Shown: positions 23,947-36,200 of the stretch, in pieces
Layout of the letters: every line of letters begins with the position of its first letter
How positions within the stretch are numbered: position 1 is the stretch's first letter
Assembly: GCA_019055375.1 (NCBI GenBank)
Contig: JAHQIW010003705.1
Span: 1-64,000 of the forward strand
DNA from: Parelaphostrongylus tenuis
Taxonomy: Eukaryota; Nematoda; Chromadorea; Rhabditida; Metastrongylidae
Length of the DNA stretch: 64,000 nt
Direction: 5' to 3'
The notes under the pieces: model-generated
Database searches by the model: none
The model's input: only the letters and a program-made list of their open reading frames with translations
Told to the model about the DNA's origin: nothing
Position numbers and translations under genes: made by a program

Positions 23947-24438
23947 CAATCGTGCCACCATTCCTACATCGTTAAGGAACATTTTTCTCATGTTATCAGT
24001 TTATTTTCGAATGTATCTGGTTCGTATTATTAGACTTGTTCCTACTGGTTTTCCACGCGCTTGAAATTCCGAGAAAAAAGTGTAAGGTCAGAAATTTTCA
24101 GATCTGATTGCAAGACTTAGCTGGATAAAATGGCAACGATTGGGAATCGAACCGATCGAATGAACTAGACTAATATCTTTCTTTCTCACACATCAAAATC
24201 GTAACTGATGATAAGAATGTTCTTTATATATTTACAAATGGTACAAATGAAAGATATCGATTAGAACACGTGTTTTTCGTTATGCACATTACTTTCGACT
24301 TTGCGCAATTAACTGTTTCAAAACGAACTGACAACCCGACGGTCGAAATGAAAAATTTGGATAGATAACAAGAACTGATCTATATTAAAAATGCGATACT
24401 AGTAACAGATGAGATGAGGTTGATGAGCAAAGCCGCAG

Positions 24439-27400
24439 TCAATTTCGTGTGGAGTGTTTGTTGCCAAACAATTGCTCTACTCCCGTAAGAATCGTATTCA
24501 AACTGAGCGGATCTTCTGGATTCGTGCAACGAGTTCCAAGGATGTTGTCCTGCAATGACTGGACTAACTAATCACCAAAAAGGTTCACTTGAATGCTCGA
24601 GATGAACTCTAATATCAGCTCAGTTTCAACGTTATTTAGTAACTGCGTACAATGAATACAAAAAAATTAGAGCTAATTTCAGGTACGATATGATTATAAT
24701 GGTAGAATTCGAGTAGAAGCTTTGTGGCATCATCACGTAATGAGAGTGTTCTACTGATATTGACAAATATTTAGACGTCTTCAAAACTAATCTTTATTCA
24801 AATCTTCTGCAAAGTTTGTAGTTCCTCTTCGTAGTCGATGGCTGACGTTTCGGCGAGTTTGCCTTCCTTAAAGCCGTGTTATTTAGGTGAAAAAGTCTCA
24901 ACACCTGCATAACACGGTTCCGAGGAAGGCGAACTCGCTGAAACGTCGGCCATCGACTACGAAGAAGACGTGCCAACCTTTCAAAGGCTTTGAACAAATT
25001 TTAATGTTGGAGACGTTTCTTTTCAAATTCCACTTTTCATTTGACATGCCGACGTTTTATGAAAGTCGGTCTATCGAACCCCCTAAAGTTAGTGCCTAAC
25101 AAAAGCAACCTACCCGGACTTGTTTGTAGCCACATAAACATTGACATGTTCCGAATCTACAGTCCGTAAAACTCGGACATTGTTTCTTAGATAGGCAACG
25201 CTGTCCAAGCTGCGCTTTTGAAAGACATCGATCTGTTGAGGCGACCTCATCCAAGTGATTACAGGTTTTCTGACAAGTTGGAAATCGGTCATCATTGTTC
25301 TAAAGATCAATAGTTCTGTCGTTATTGTAAGAAGAGGTGTTTAAGTGAAAAAAAATACCGGGTGGTAGCCGAGTTTGCACTGGCAAGTACCAAGAGTACA
25401 TGACATCGAAATTCCTCCTTCACACTGTAAATCACAACTCATGAAATTAATGTACAGTTTGCATACACATTTTCTAATCTCATTCAAAGCGAAATGTTTA
25501 CAAAACCTGCTGATCAATTTGGCATGGATCGTCTCGATGAGCTATCGAAAGACATTGATCATTGATGTAAAGAGAAGTTGGATCGCGACACGGCCGTGGG
25601 CAGCATAGAGAGGATTTCCACCTAGAATTTCTCGTTATTTCAAAGGTTCTGGAGTTGTTGGATTCATAGGTCGCACATATATACTTGTTAAGTATATTTA
25701 ACTCACTCCCGATTTATAATCTCAATGTGATTTGCTAATGAAAGAAATTACCCGCCCTGGTTCACTGATAGAATAACAAAAGTGTGTAAGAGGACGACAC
25801 TTGGATTCTGGCGGAGAGCCGGCGTCACATGATTGGCTGAAATATCTAAGATGAATACTGTGACTCTGTGAAGTCTAATGACCATATAGTAGTAACGGGA
25901 TGCTAAAGAAAGTAAGAGTTTCCGAAACATGATAATCCGAAGATGTCCTTAACTAAGCGTTAAACATAAATTTGACGGTAACCGACACCAGAAGTTTGAA
26001 GCGGATAAATGGATCAGACTATTTTTATAACGAACCTAAGGTCTGGTTCTCCGTAGGGACAACGCAGTCTGCAGCAGTGTCCGACGTATGGACTTCCATA
26101 GGTAACACAGCGATAACCGAGTGGACAACTATCAGTGTTCGCTGCGTTCTCAAGCATGTCAACATCGTTCACGAATAACCGACGACATGTTTGTCGTGGA
26201 TGCATTCCATCCGGACAAACTATATTTGGAAATATGGCTTAGGTAAATGCTTAAAAAGTGATTCATATGTAGAAATTGAACGATAAATAGGTTTTAAGTA
26301 ATATAAAAGCTCATAAGACCAAAAAGTCTCCGGTAACACTTTGTGTTTTAGGCTCAAAAACAGTTGTTGAAACTGTTGATAATATTTCCTGACAATTTTC
26401 GTTTGTTTCAAAACCGCGTACTCTTACCAGCATAGCAGAATCCCCGCATCAGGTCTCTTGTTGTGCCAGCAGCACATTGACAAGTTCCACCAACACATGC
26501 ATTGAATGGATCCACACACTCACTGTCCTTCTCACACACTTGACCATAATGAGCGACACGAGTACACTCAACACCGTACAGTTGTTGTCCAGTTGGACAT
26601 GCTGAAATACACTACTGGAAGAAAACAGCAAGAAACTTTTGCAAGAAAAGTTCGTGCGAACATCACTTCAATGATGCCATGCAGTAAACCATGGGATCTC
26701 ACCCATTATATCTTTGGGAAGTGCGGATTATTCACAAATCTGTTGCAAGTCAATTAGAACAGAAAACTTATACGCACGACACATTTGTGCTCAAAAAGCT
26801 TAATAGACCGAAATAGAGTGTTAAAATTGAAAAACAATACTATATATGCGGTCGATTCGAGCGCAACTCACGTACTACGCACTCCCCATCCACAATACTT
26901 CCTCCCCAACATTCGCATCGACCATCACGACATAACAACGGTGGCTTGCAGTCACGTTGACAAGTGTCACCTATCTTTGATGGAGCTGAAGTAGATATTC
27001 TTTTTAGATTCCTTAATCAACAATCTTGATTTTTATGCCTAAACATAGCTGTATGGAAGATATAAAGAATATTTTGTTTTTGAAATCAAAACGATATGAA
27101 GGAGCCAACAGAAATTCCGGCAAGTGGCTTTTGTTGACATGTACCATCAATGAAGGTGGAATTCAAAAATGTAATAGAGAAAGACCGATGTGACTTACCA
27201 AGTCGGCAAACGGTAGTTCTCTCATCGATGTCGAACTCTTCAAAATTAGTCGGACATGTGCATCTGTTGTTCCGACAAACCGTATTCATTCCATAACATT
27301 CTTCATCGAATAAGCATTTGCTGCCAATGAGTTTCTCTGAAATGTTTCTTAAAAGCAGCGTTATAGTCTGCATAGGGGAGAATGTTCAAGTAGAAGCCTT

Positions 27401-28700
27401 TTGACATTAGAATCTGTATTGCCTTATTTTAAAAAAATAGGAACATTTGTCATGTGAGTCATATTGTACATACAGATACTAATTGAAATTTTCGGCAACT
27501 GACACCATAGAAGATATAATTCCTTGACCTTTGCACGACCATATGTACAGATTACGACACATATGGTCCTCTAATTTTGACCCTTGAAGTCATTTTCAAG
27601 CCTCTGAGGTCTATTTATGCCTTTTTTCCATTTGGTAGACTGACGAATAGAACGACGATTTTCAGAGTTTAGTTTGCCTCTTCTTTACTGGATAATCATC
27701 GCTGAATAGAAACTAATTTAGAAGCATTCACCAGCCACACTGTGATTTTTTTTCGTAATGAAAGAGTTAGATAGTGCTTCTCTGTGACTGTCCCCAGTAG
27801 GGTGCTTTTAGCAGCCACAGAAAAAGTAGACATTTTGTGATATATATGGTTAAATCTAACCCTTTGACTTCCCAGAACCCAACTCAACTACGATACACAA
27901 CATTTCAGCGTCCCGACGTCTAAAATGTAAGCTTCCACATGTTCTCAGGTAGATGAGGTTAAGCCCTTGGAAGTCGAAGGGGAAAGGTCAAAGAGTCTCA
28001 AATACCAACTCTACAAACCTATCGTAGCAGTAAAGTGTTTAACGTAATGAAAGAAAGGAAACCAATGATAAGCGGAAACCAGAAGATTTATTTACCGAAA
28101 TACATGAATTGTTCTATTGTACAAAATAGATTAAATTGGCTGAATTGCAACTAGTCAGAAGCTCAAGGTGATAGATGGCTTTATGCATCATTAAATTCAT
28201 CAAATTAAATGAGGTTTGTCAACAGGAGAATCTAAGACTTTTTCGCTCCTTCTTCAACTCGCTTGAACTTCTTTCAAATGCCTTTATATTATTAATTGAC
28301 AAACCGCGGTAGAATACAAAAGTGGACGAAAACATGAACTAAACAACTACGTTTTTGGACTGAACTAGTTGAACTGGAACGATAGCAATAAAAATGGCGA
28401 AACAGGTATATAAACTGTATGGCCACGTTATTCGACTATTCGATACATTGGTGTAGAATAGGACTAACTCATTCGGTTATCAACTTCTCTCAAAATCAAC
28501 ACAAAAGGGTGTCGTCGAATGGTGTCGAGGCATCGCTTTACCGCAATAGGTGTGCACATCGTTGAAAGGACCGCGGGCCGATATAACGATAGCGTAACTT
28601 GTCACATGCATTCGAAAGTGATATGGAACTCACGTGTACATGGAACATCAAATGCGTGGGCGATTCCGATCGATAAGACGATCGATAGCAGTGGTGACAT
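24439..28700 (-). CDS. Secreted cysteine-rich protein with EB modules
   Basis: Ten exons: 28,634-28,700 (ATG), 27,199-27,336, 26,872-26,985, 26,428-26,601, 26,036-26,219, 25,752-25,836, 25,507-25,621, 25,359-25,424, 25,114-25,299 and 24,439-24,549 (stop TGA). A signal peptide (MSPLLSIVLSIGIAHA) leads into Cys-rich domains. EB-type modules (C...C.....C.......C..GTCQC..G) are clear at CVGGTCQCAAG, CTLGTCQCKLGYHP and CRFGTCQCLCGY. The segment with VGHCCRLRCPYGEP and LCCPRPCRDP resembles lustrin-type Cys repeats. The product would be an extracellular protein of about 411 residues. All junctions are in phase except 25,752/25,621. A GC donor four bases inside the exon (at GG|GCGGGT) would restore the frame. 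Nematodes have many such proteins and no precise role can be assigned. Confidence 0.85.
24790..25000. repeat. Palindromic MITE inside an intron
   Basis: The arms AAGTTTGTAGTTCCTCTTCG.TAGTCGATGG and its complement (CCATCGACTACGAAGAAGACG) flank a short centre. Both contain an AACGTC(A/G)GC block. A related block, GCCGACGTTTCGGCGATTTC, occurs at 22,902. It lies in the last intron of the EB-module gene. Confidence 0.55.
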
Positions 28701-30234
28701 GTCTGGTGGTTAAGTGGGACGGACGGCGCGCAGTGGTGACGGTGGTCGTGGATGATGACGATGATATCCCCTCCCAGATAGGTCTCGATTTACGAATCCA
28801 CTCCCACCGAAATGCATCCTCTTGACAGGAGTTCCAACAGAGTTGCTTCACGATAACATTTCATTATCTCAGGCATACCAACTAGTCATCCTTAAAATGT
28901 TGTAATTCGTCATAATCGATTTTGAAAAATCTCTAGGTGTAACTGCACTACGGCGTTCAACTTTCGGCCTTCACGAAAAAGGTAGCCTGGACAAGTTCAG
29001 TCTCACAATCGTTGTGAACTTTTCCTTTAAGAGCCCTATCCTAATCAATAAAGTGACTAAGTGTACCACTTAACATAAACTTTTGCAGCGGTTTATTCGA
29101 CTATTGCATGTTTCATCTGATTTTTCCTAATGTGAGAAGATATGAACTGGGAAAATGTAAGAAATGATAGAAATTTTACGCTTAGTATATCCGTCTTTCG
29201 TGCAGTTACGCATGCCTATGAGAGCGTTTCAGTTCTTATCATACGTACTGCAACTTAATCTTATCTCTCTTTGTCATTTATTCTGAATCTATTCCGTATA
29301 ATTTGATTTACTGCAGTAAGACTAGGAATCTAATGTAAGGTCGACATGAAGGCATCTCTCTGAGATAAGTAAGACGTAGGTTGGAAATTCGAATGATAGT
29401 TGGATAATTGATAGTAATTTGAGTTTGAAAATTGTAGACTATTTCATTTTTTCCTGTCTGTTATCACGAAACATGATTTCCATACCACTCTTCAGCCACT
29501 AGGAAGGATTTACTTCATAATGCTGGTAATGGTAAACTTTTTAAGAACACTATTCAACCTGACATCACATTTTTTTCTTGCAAAAAATGTTACTTAAAAT
29601 TCAAACTTCTAAAGTAACAAGTTAAAAATACAGAGAAATTATTGCGCTTTTGGAATACCAAATATAAAAGAATTTCAACTGAGATTGGTCAAAATACGCA
29701 TTTAGATAGTTAATAGCTGGTCTTCACTTAGCATCGTGTAGACCTCCGGCACATTCCGCTTGACTGGACAAATAATTGGAAAGATCGACGACATCAAGGT
29801 CAATTCATGTTAGTATCAAAGACTTAGCTGCAGCAACTATTAACTTCGCACCGGCTCAGACAGCTAATTCTTTGATACCTACGTAAATTGATTGGACAAA
29901 ATATTGTGTGTTGAAATTTCGACTTGGCCACGTTGGTGTTTCGTCTAGTTCTGTTTCTGTCAATCATTTTCTCTCTTACGACTCAACGCTGCCGGGACGG
30001 CGGTGTCCTAGCAATGATGCATTCTCCGCCAAGCTTCCAAATAAATATGTTGAACTACACCTAACTCTGGAAGACCTTGATGCGAGGGTGATAAGCTTCT
30101 TATCTAAATTGTTGCTTGAAGGGGAGTAACATTCACATTTCAAGATGCGGTATTGGACTATTGTAAAGGCTGATAAAATACCGCTTGTAAATTGAAATGC
30201 TCGTAATGTGAAAGTGACTGTTACACAGTGGTTG

Positions 30235-30440
30235 AAGGTGCACTGTAAGCATAGGTAATCGTTGCTTCGATTCCACCGCAAGGCTCAGCAGGGCTTCTAT
30301 CCTTCGGCAGAGCACTGACTTGATGCTTAAGTAGGCCAAGCAAATCGTTGTGATAGCCAGATGTGCATTCGATCACCCCTAACGATGTTCGATAAAGTCG
30401 AATGCATGCCACATTCAGCATGGAGTGATCAAAGCCGAAA
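30235..30440 (+). repeat. tRNA-related SINE, family S, 5'-truncated
   Basis: The ordered blocks GCACTGACTTGATGC, AGCCAGATGTGCATTCGATCAC and GTCGAATGCATGCCACATTCAGC match the body of the family S copies at 14.2 and 44.4 kb. The tRNA-like head is not clear here. Confidence 0.55.
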
Positions 30441-31124
30441 GCGTTAACCTCTCTATCTGGGGTCGATAATTGAATAAGTGGCGCCGTTAAACAACGAGGA
30501 AAACGACCAGTGCGAGCCTTGCCCGGGCCACCATGCTCTTCATTTTCTTGTGGTAGGGAAATTAGTATGAGATCAACTGGCTTTCACCTTTCTGTAAAAG
30601 CTGGCAACTGACTGAAATGAAGGCATGAGAATGTCCTAGGCTTCTCTCCCAGGATTCCAGGGAGAATTTCAACGCATTCAAAAATATTTAAACAGATAGA
30701 CAAAAATCCTCAAGCAACCATTGATCTCATAGTTGGAGAGTTTGATAACCACCTGTGAACAATGGATACCAGAAAACGAATCAAATGCGAGAAGAGCTTG
30801 AGGCAGCACAACATGCAATGTGAGGTTGCGCAGAAAAGTGAAGTTTCCTATGAGTCAGCAGTTGCATCTAAGACTCTCATTCATGACACCAAAACAATTT
30901 TGCCAGTGTTTGAAAGAGAGCGAAAGACCCGAACTTGAATGAAAGATCAATTTCAAGCCTGCAGAAGCAAAAGTTTTCGCAAATTTCGTCGGATTTTAAT
31001 GATTAACACTTCCGCCTTGATGAAAAGTTTTCCTTCACACTACACGATTGCACCACACTTTCAGTATAAACATTCCTTTCCAGTTTGGTTTCAAATAGAG
31101 ATTCTAGGATTTTCCGCGCCTGAT

Positions 31125-31400
31125 TTATATATGATGACGCGTGCAGCGCAACGGTTTAAGCTGCCCTGCCCCAAAAATGGTCGCTGTCTTGATCACGTGT
31201 TCAGGCTTCACCAAGCTTTTCCCATCTCTCCAGTGTTGCAAAATCGGTACCATACTTGTCTGGTGCATAGAGACACTAGCTTGATACATCGATAGGCTAA
31301 CGAAAGTCTTCGCAAAAACCAGATATGCATTCAGCCACCCGAAACGGTGCTTGATGAAATCGGATGCATTGCGCATCCTTCAAGGAATGAACTTCTGATA
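31125..31400 (+). repeat. tRNA-related SINE, family S
   Basis: The head GCAGCGCAACGGTTTAAGCTG corresponds to the A box. AACCAGATATGCATTCAGCC and TCGGATGCATTGCGCATCC are diagnostic body blocks. Its 5' end is the best preserved of the copies in the 30-31 kb interval. Confidence 0.55.
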
Positions 31401-32593
31401 TCTTTAAGTCATTTATTACGAACCAAATAATTAAACAACACAAGTACAACGATAATGAACACCAGTGGAAGTAACAATAGACCAAAAGTTATTATGAAGA
31501 CGGACGAAAAGAATGAGAATAAGATGCGACCAGTTTATAGAAATCAAAAAAGAGCAAGGCACTCGCTGACCATTCCTCTATGCTCTTAGCCATGGCAGTC
31601 TCTATTCTTGACAGAATTTCTTAAGTGTGCTAGATATCATCACAGTTCAGACGGATCGTGTTTTTGAAGCTGTTCACCGTAATCCGTGGCTTGTGAACCA
31701 ACGAACGTGTCGTAGTGAGCAAGGATCTCTTCTAGTGATAACTTTCCATCCTGGAAAAGATGGTGTTTCACAAAACTCGGTAAATCTGAAACGCTTAGAA
31801 ATAAAGAAGGAGAAAGGAGGGTTTAAGAAAGATTCCACATTATGTAAATAGCTTTTCAGTTTTATACGAAATCCGACTTTCTCCTACTTTAACCCTAGGT
31901 AATCTATTGTTCAGATGGTTGTAGTAGCACCGTCTCATTATTACACAGAAAACAATCATTTACAAGAAGCAGGATACAAATAAAATATAAATCATTTTTG
32001 GACCATACGATATGTGTACGGCTATTATAAAATCAAACTAATTGAGTGGTAGTCAAGATTACAATATTTGACTTTCATTTACTGTCCACTCTTTCTCATA
32101 GCGGGGTACGATTTGAAATACAACCACAGGGTTGCCGAGATATGAGGAAAACTTGGCAGCGACGTTAGGTAGATTCAAACCTTCTATTACCCTCTTCAAA
32201 ACTTCTCGAGCTTCCAAGTGCTCCATTGAAGCCCTCATTCTTTCGTTCTCTTAATCATATTCGAACCACATTGGTGATATCAGCAATCGCCCCTCAACGA
32301 GACTGAATGAGAGCACAAATCGGGAAAGGCAGTTCGCGCCTAGATTAACCCTACTGACAGATGATTGCTGCTAGCACCGATAAGGTCAAAATATGGCCGA
32401 GATAAAGGCAGATCAAAGCCCTCAATGATGTGGTGGGTACCCCGTGAGCCGCGGAAAATACTAACCCAGGTTCGAAGTCACCTCAGGTTCCGAGGTATAT
32501 CAATGTCTTTGCGTAATACCCAATAATAACCACAATATTAGTGGGATTTGTAACGATACAAAAAACAAATATTAGCACTAACATCAACTTTAC

Positions 32594-33172
32594 CTTGTTA
32601 TCATCAGCAATGCCAACAAGATGACGAGCTTCAGCCTCAGCGTGATCGAATCCAACTGGCATAATCCAGTCTCTCATTTCTTCCTTAATAAGAAATTTTT
32701 GTTAATGTAAGCACCTACTTGTTTAACCTCATTGAAATCGAAATTAACGACAAAAATGTATTATTGGTATGCCGAATAACTGCTAAACTCACCTGATTAA
32801 GCTTCCCATCTCCGTCCTTATCCCGATGTTCCTTAAACATTTCGCGCTCCGACTGAACCCAGTCGGGTTCCTACAGTATAGTTTTTAGAGTTAAGAGTTA
32901 TTTCTTATCTCAGATATGTAGGAAAAAAAGGAACATCATCATCGATATACCTTTCCATTAAGCTCTGGATAGTCTTCAGGACGATACATATCTCCGATAT
33001 ATTCTTCTGCATCAACGTAGCCATCCTTGTTCTTATCGATATCCTCAACAGTCTCCTGTAATACATATTTGGAACCAAAGTGGTAAAACAAACAAACACG
33101 CACACACATACACTAAAACACAATAAGCTCGCAAACGCATGTACGTACTCAGAAAAGGGCGCAGATACATGC

Positions 33173-33216
<44 letters not shown>

Positions 33217-36200
33217 GTATATATATATATTTATTTATATATATACGAATACACATACATATAGTACTATTATACTCATACACACATACAGACACAGCAT
33301 TTGGTAGACCCCTCTGATGAATAAGTTATTGAATTTGGATAAAATTAAGCGTACCGCTACGACAATATCACGCATATGGTCACAGTCCTCAGGATGCATG
33401 AAGCAGCCGTACTCAGTTCGATCAAGGGCACCGTCTAAATCGTAGTCAGCGACACTCCACCTTAAATATCACCATAACTGCTCAATTTTTGGGGTCAAGA
33501 ACATGAGTGCCAAGTAGCATGGCGTTGACTGCTCGTGATAAAACCAATCGTTTAGAGAATTTTACCTCTTCTGATCTCTAGCAATCATTTTAGCGTATTC
33601 AGGTGAAAGTTCCTGTCCCTCACCAGTAGGTGATCCGTAAACCATCTCTCTAGAAAGGAAATCACAAATCAACTACAATTTTCTCTCTTTTCTTCGCAAT
33701 AATTTTTTATCAGGAGCTGGAAAATCATTAAGACCTGTAGTAGTTGGTCGATTTAACTGCAGAATTCGCTATTTTCTCAGAATAATCTGAGTTACGAATG
33801 AGCGGTTTGTCATCCTATATACAAAGCCGACGAGTGTCTGTAGTGACAGCCTGTGATCGTACAACATGGCTACCTCATATTTCAGGAGAATAATGCTCGA
33901 CCGCCCATTGTATGCTAATGGAAATAGAAATACAGAGACATTCAAATTGCAACACTCGAGCTGACACTCTTACACGGTCCTATCTATAACTAATGCTCAC
34001 AAGACATTGAAACGAATGGAAAATGTTGGCCTTTGCGCGACATGTCAAAAGTCCTATGTAACTATGTAAGTGGTAGTCATACAAACAATCAAGAAAATAA
34101 AACTAAACCTATAGTCCTCCCATTTGATCTTTCCGTCTTGTATTTTTTCTTTTTTATAATTCTTCCAAGTCCGCTCCACATCGTTGTTAACGTACCTGAA
34201 GAAGATTTTTTGTTACAATATGAAATTTGCCGTCAGTGGATAACTATCATCTCATTTACCTCTTCTGCATAAAATTGATATGCTCTTTCAGCTCTTTTTC
34301 TTCAACGAACCCATCGCCATCCGAATCCATCTTGGGAACCAACATTCTGAACTGTTACAGCTAATATATAATTCCTACAATTACATAATGGAGTTCGTGT
34401 ATCACTGAAGGTACACTACCTTCCGAGCAAGCGAAGTTCTTCATAGCTTGAGGGTCGGCAAAGTGGTAAACACTTATCAGTATGAATAAAATCACTGGTA
34501 GGTACAAGCGTCTTGGGGGATGGGGGTGGGGGAAGGGGAACGAATGCAGAATATTTACCTAAGAGAATAACTAATGCGGGCACGCTGTCCTGCACACTCT
34601 CTAATATATATAACAGTTCTGTGAGTTCGCAAAAAATTACCAAAACTTGAATAATTATGTGAATATGAAATCATACGGAAATATATGACTGATTATACGA
34701 GAAATAGTAACGTACGCGAGCCTCTCTTTGGACTTCTCAGGAGTAAGTTCATCGAACTCGGCCGCAGTATCTTTGCCGAGGAACTGATCGTGGTCGTATT
34801 TGGCATCGTGGTCAGTTCCCTGGATAATTGTAAATTATCAAGAGTCAAGACGGAATAGGCATTGCTGCCAACTGTATCAATATGATTGCCCATAACCAAT
34901 TTGCTGACGAAAGGCATGCAAATTTCAACGAAAAAGATAAAACGAGGACTAAGAAAAGAGCATAGTGAATTTGTGAGCGCTACAACTATTCTATTTTTCG
35001 AAGCGTCTTACTGGAACTTATTATCATGTGCATAATAATCAGTCTATGTTTTTTCGTAAAACCCGAGAAAGGTGGAGTACACTGCGCTTCAGAAACAGAC
35101 TTTCTCTTGCTCACTTCTCAGAAAGGGAAGAAGTAAAAAACGGCACTACAAGCCAAAAAAACAGCATTTGAGAGGCGAAATTCAAAGGACTATCCAGTCG
35201 GCGTCCATACAATCCAGACTGTCTTAATCGGTTGGGAACCTCATTGATTTCCAGTGCGGAAAGCGGCGGGATCGCGCGGAGAGCGCATGGCGTTAGAATG
35301 ACAATGTGGTAGCTTTCTGATGAAATCCAAATATTCATCACTACGAAAGAGAGTTTGATTACCAGTAAATGGTTGAATATGACATAAGAGGCGTCGGTTA
35401 GGCCAACTTTGGTACAAACATACCAAAAGAATTGAAAAATTATAAGCTGTCTCAATAATGACACTAAGCATAGAATTGCGATGCCAATTCACCGATAACT
35501 CGAAGCACTTTTATTATATGCAGACCTTAGGGATTGAGATATAAGATGAGTTGTAGAAGAGGCTTTAATCTATTGTCTTGTGATAACAACTTTTTGTGCA
35601 TCCACTCATACTCAACTATGAACATTTTTCATCGCTGAGACCTGGAAACAACGCCAATGCTTCTTTGAATCGTCACACTTTTATGAGGAAGACTAGATGT
35701 TTACGAAAAAATTATGATTCATTCTCTTCACTGAAAATATGTGCATAGAAGTCCTGCCAATAACTCAGTCTTTTCGCAGAGAATAAGTTTCCTTAGAATC
35801 AAAGTTTACTACATAATACTAAAAATTTCTCTGTCAGAATCAAACGAAGGGCTACGTACTGCAAACGCAAGACGTAAACTTCTTTTCATTGCTGGAACAT
35901 AAAATCAAAGTCTTTTCACTAGCTAAGCTTATGGAAAAAATCAAAATTTCTTAAGCTAACCAATGACAACAAGAACATAGAGAAGATAGAAATAATGTCC
36001 AGTAACAGATGAAAACTTGTTTCTTTTCGAAACGAAGTGCTCTCCTCATGAAAAAAAGAAAATTTTTCAGTTGATAGGCGCTACTTCTACTAAAGTCATC
36101 CTTATAGTAGCCTTTTGATGACATTTTTTCTCACTTTATTGATCCGTCTTCACAGTTTTTTTTTTCCACTGTGCGGCTCCCAGTACTTCTGGCATTCAAT

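Larger units (their letters stand above)
28701..32593. other. Intergenic region between EB-module gene and calumenin
   Basis: It holds two family S SINE copies (30.2 and 31.1 kb) and one open + strand stretch at about 29,908-30,129 (ending LPNKYVELHLTLEDLDARV.., stop), which looks protein-like but has no clear splice partner. The region where the calumenin last exon should lie contains no recognisable match. Confidence 0.4.

Noticed and set aside
28880..28935. Minus-strand KIDYDELQHFKDD and stop as the missing calumenin last exon
   Set aside because: It would be phase-compatible but lacks the DG loop, [12 protein letters not shown] motif and retention signal, and spoils EF-hand spacing.
33080..33307. 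75-codon + frame in a calumenin intron
   Set aside because: It runs through a (TA)n/(ACAC)n repeat and gives poly-Ile/Tyr.
35111..35492. Overlapping minus frames of 117 and 83 codons as a gene
   Set aside because: Two frames overlap, neither has splice support or a recognised motif, and they lie in a calumenin intron.
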